Shown here: positions 63,981-64,000 of the stretch, piece after piece | How the letters are laid out: each line of letters opens with the position of its first letter | Numbering within the stretch: position 1 is the first letter of the stretch | DNA from: Dicaeum eximium | Lineage: Eukaryota; Chordata; Aves; Passeriformes; Dicaeidae | NCBI GenBank assembly: GCA_013396995.1 | Contig: VWZP01002429.1 | Location: 142,206 to 206,205, forward strand | Length of the DNA: 64,000 nucleotides | Direction of reading: 5' to 3' | The notes under the pieces: generated by a model | Seen by the model: the letters and a program-made list of their open reading frames with translations, nothing else | Told to the model about the DNA's origin: nothing | The model's database searches: none | Translations under genes and position numbers: made by a program

Positions 63981-64000
63981 TGTAGTGGTTTTGGTTCACC
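63981..64000 (-). mobile_element. Edge of a second copy of the 54146 LTR family
   Basis: The last 20 bases of the window, TGTAGTGGTTTTGGTTCACC, are identical to the first 20 bases of the element at 54146. The copy continues beyond the window in the same orientation. Confidence 0.7.

Larger units (their letters stand above)
1..64000 (-). other. CLSTN2: CLSTN2 gene body, internal part (calsyntenin-2)
   Basis: The window lies inside one gene read from high to low coordinates. Four exons are visible, and the rest is intron or intron-borne repeats. Calsyntenins are type I membrane proteins of the neuronal postsynaptic membrane, with two cadherin repeats, a LamG-like region, one membrane helix and a cytoplasmic tail that binds kinesin light chain. 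The peptide stretches fit calsyntenin-2 better than paralogues 1 and 3 as I remember them, for example GEGRLRAKSPIDCELQKEY and GKIYDSILQVEA. Neither the first exons nor the last exons are in the window. The upstream exon encoding the start of cadherin 1 was looked for up to 64000 and not found. It could in principle hide in the N gap, but a very long intron is more likely. Paralogue assignment rests on remembered sequences, not on a search. Confidence 0.9.
24542..64000 (-). other. Large CLSTN2 intron upstream of the cadherin-1 exon (at least 39 kb)
   Basis: The sequence runs from the acceptor at 24542-24543 to the end of the window without a supported exon. It holds CR1 pieces at 28971-29722 and 53960-54064. 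LTRs or LTR-like blocks are near 27412, 39126, 41340, 44447, 54146, 56015, 57990 and 63981. There are simple repeats and the assembly gap at 39896-40272. The remaining stretches (about 24.5-27.4, 29.8-39.1, 45.1-53.9 and 58.6-63.9 kb) are AT-rich intron in which I see nothing classifiable beyond the small repeats listed. Mammalian CLSTN2 also has very long early introns. Confidence 0.85.

Noticed and set aside
24541..64000. Search for the upstream CLSTN2 exon encoding the start of cadherin 1
   Set aside because: No minus-strand frame in this span resembles that part of calsyntenin; the exon is taken to lie beyond 64000.
1..64000. Bacterial-type systems (CRISPR arrays, operons, toxin-antitoxin, phage) and tRNA/rRNA genes
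   Set aside because: No regularly spaced repeats, no clustered same-strand genes and no RNA-gene motifs; the DNA is clearly vertebrate intron.

Overview
The window is vertebrate, almost certainly bird, nuclear DNA. The evidence is four spliced coding exons of a calsyntenin gene, several CR1 retrotransposon fragments with the 3' ends typical of birds and reptiles, and many endogenous-retrovirus LTRs, a load that suggests a songbird. There are no operons, CRISPR arrays or bacterial features. The open frames outside the four exons are short, mostly repeat-derived or chance, and I do not call them genes.

The only gene I can support is CLSTN2 (calsyntenin-2), on the minus strand. Its exons in transcription order are 24541-24346, 22741-22533, 16324-16175 and 2052-1867. 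All four have AG/GT splice borders. Their phases chain without a break (1/2, 2/1, 1/1, 1/1), giving 741 bp of coding sequence. They cover the second half of cadherin repeat 1, the junction into cadherin repeat 2, the rest of repeat 2, and the linker towards the LamG-like domain. The signal peptide and start of cadherin 1 lie beyond 64000. The LamG-like region, membrane segment and cytoplasmic tail lie before position 1. Everything else is intron: part of one intron (1-1866), three complete introns (14.1, 6.2 and 1.6 kb) and more than 39 kb of a large upstream intron.

The introns carry the mobile DNA. From 2.8 to 12.4 kb there are an antisense CR1 end, a 650-bp solo LTR with a 5-bp target duplication, a truncated provirus (LTR, primer-binding site, broken gag-like region), a sense CR1 end, and a 705-bp LTR with a 6-bp duplication. 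A relative of that last LTR sits at 44.4-45.1 kb. Further LTRs or LTR-like blocks are near 27.4, 39.1, 41.3, 54.1, 56.0 and 58.0 kb, and the last 20 bases begin another copy of the 54.1-kb element. CR1 pieces are also at 29.0-29.7 kb and 54.0 kb.

Three LTRs (39.1, 54.1, 56.0 kb) read in the same direction as CLSTN2 and carry promoter and polyadenylation signals, so they are the most plausible places for intronic elements to affect the gene. Smaller oddities are a 34-bp perfect dispersed repeat, a 49-bp tandem duplication, two clean inverted repeats and a polypurine tract. There is a 377-base assembly gap at 39896-40272 and single unknown bases at 24585 and 54781. I did not find a convincing undescribed biological system; the window looks like a repeat-rich intron landscape of a conserved neuronal gene.
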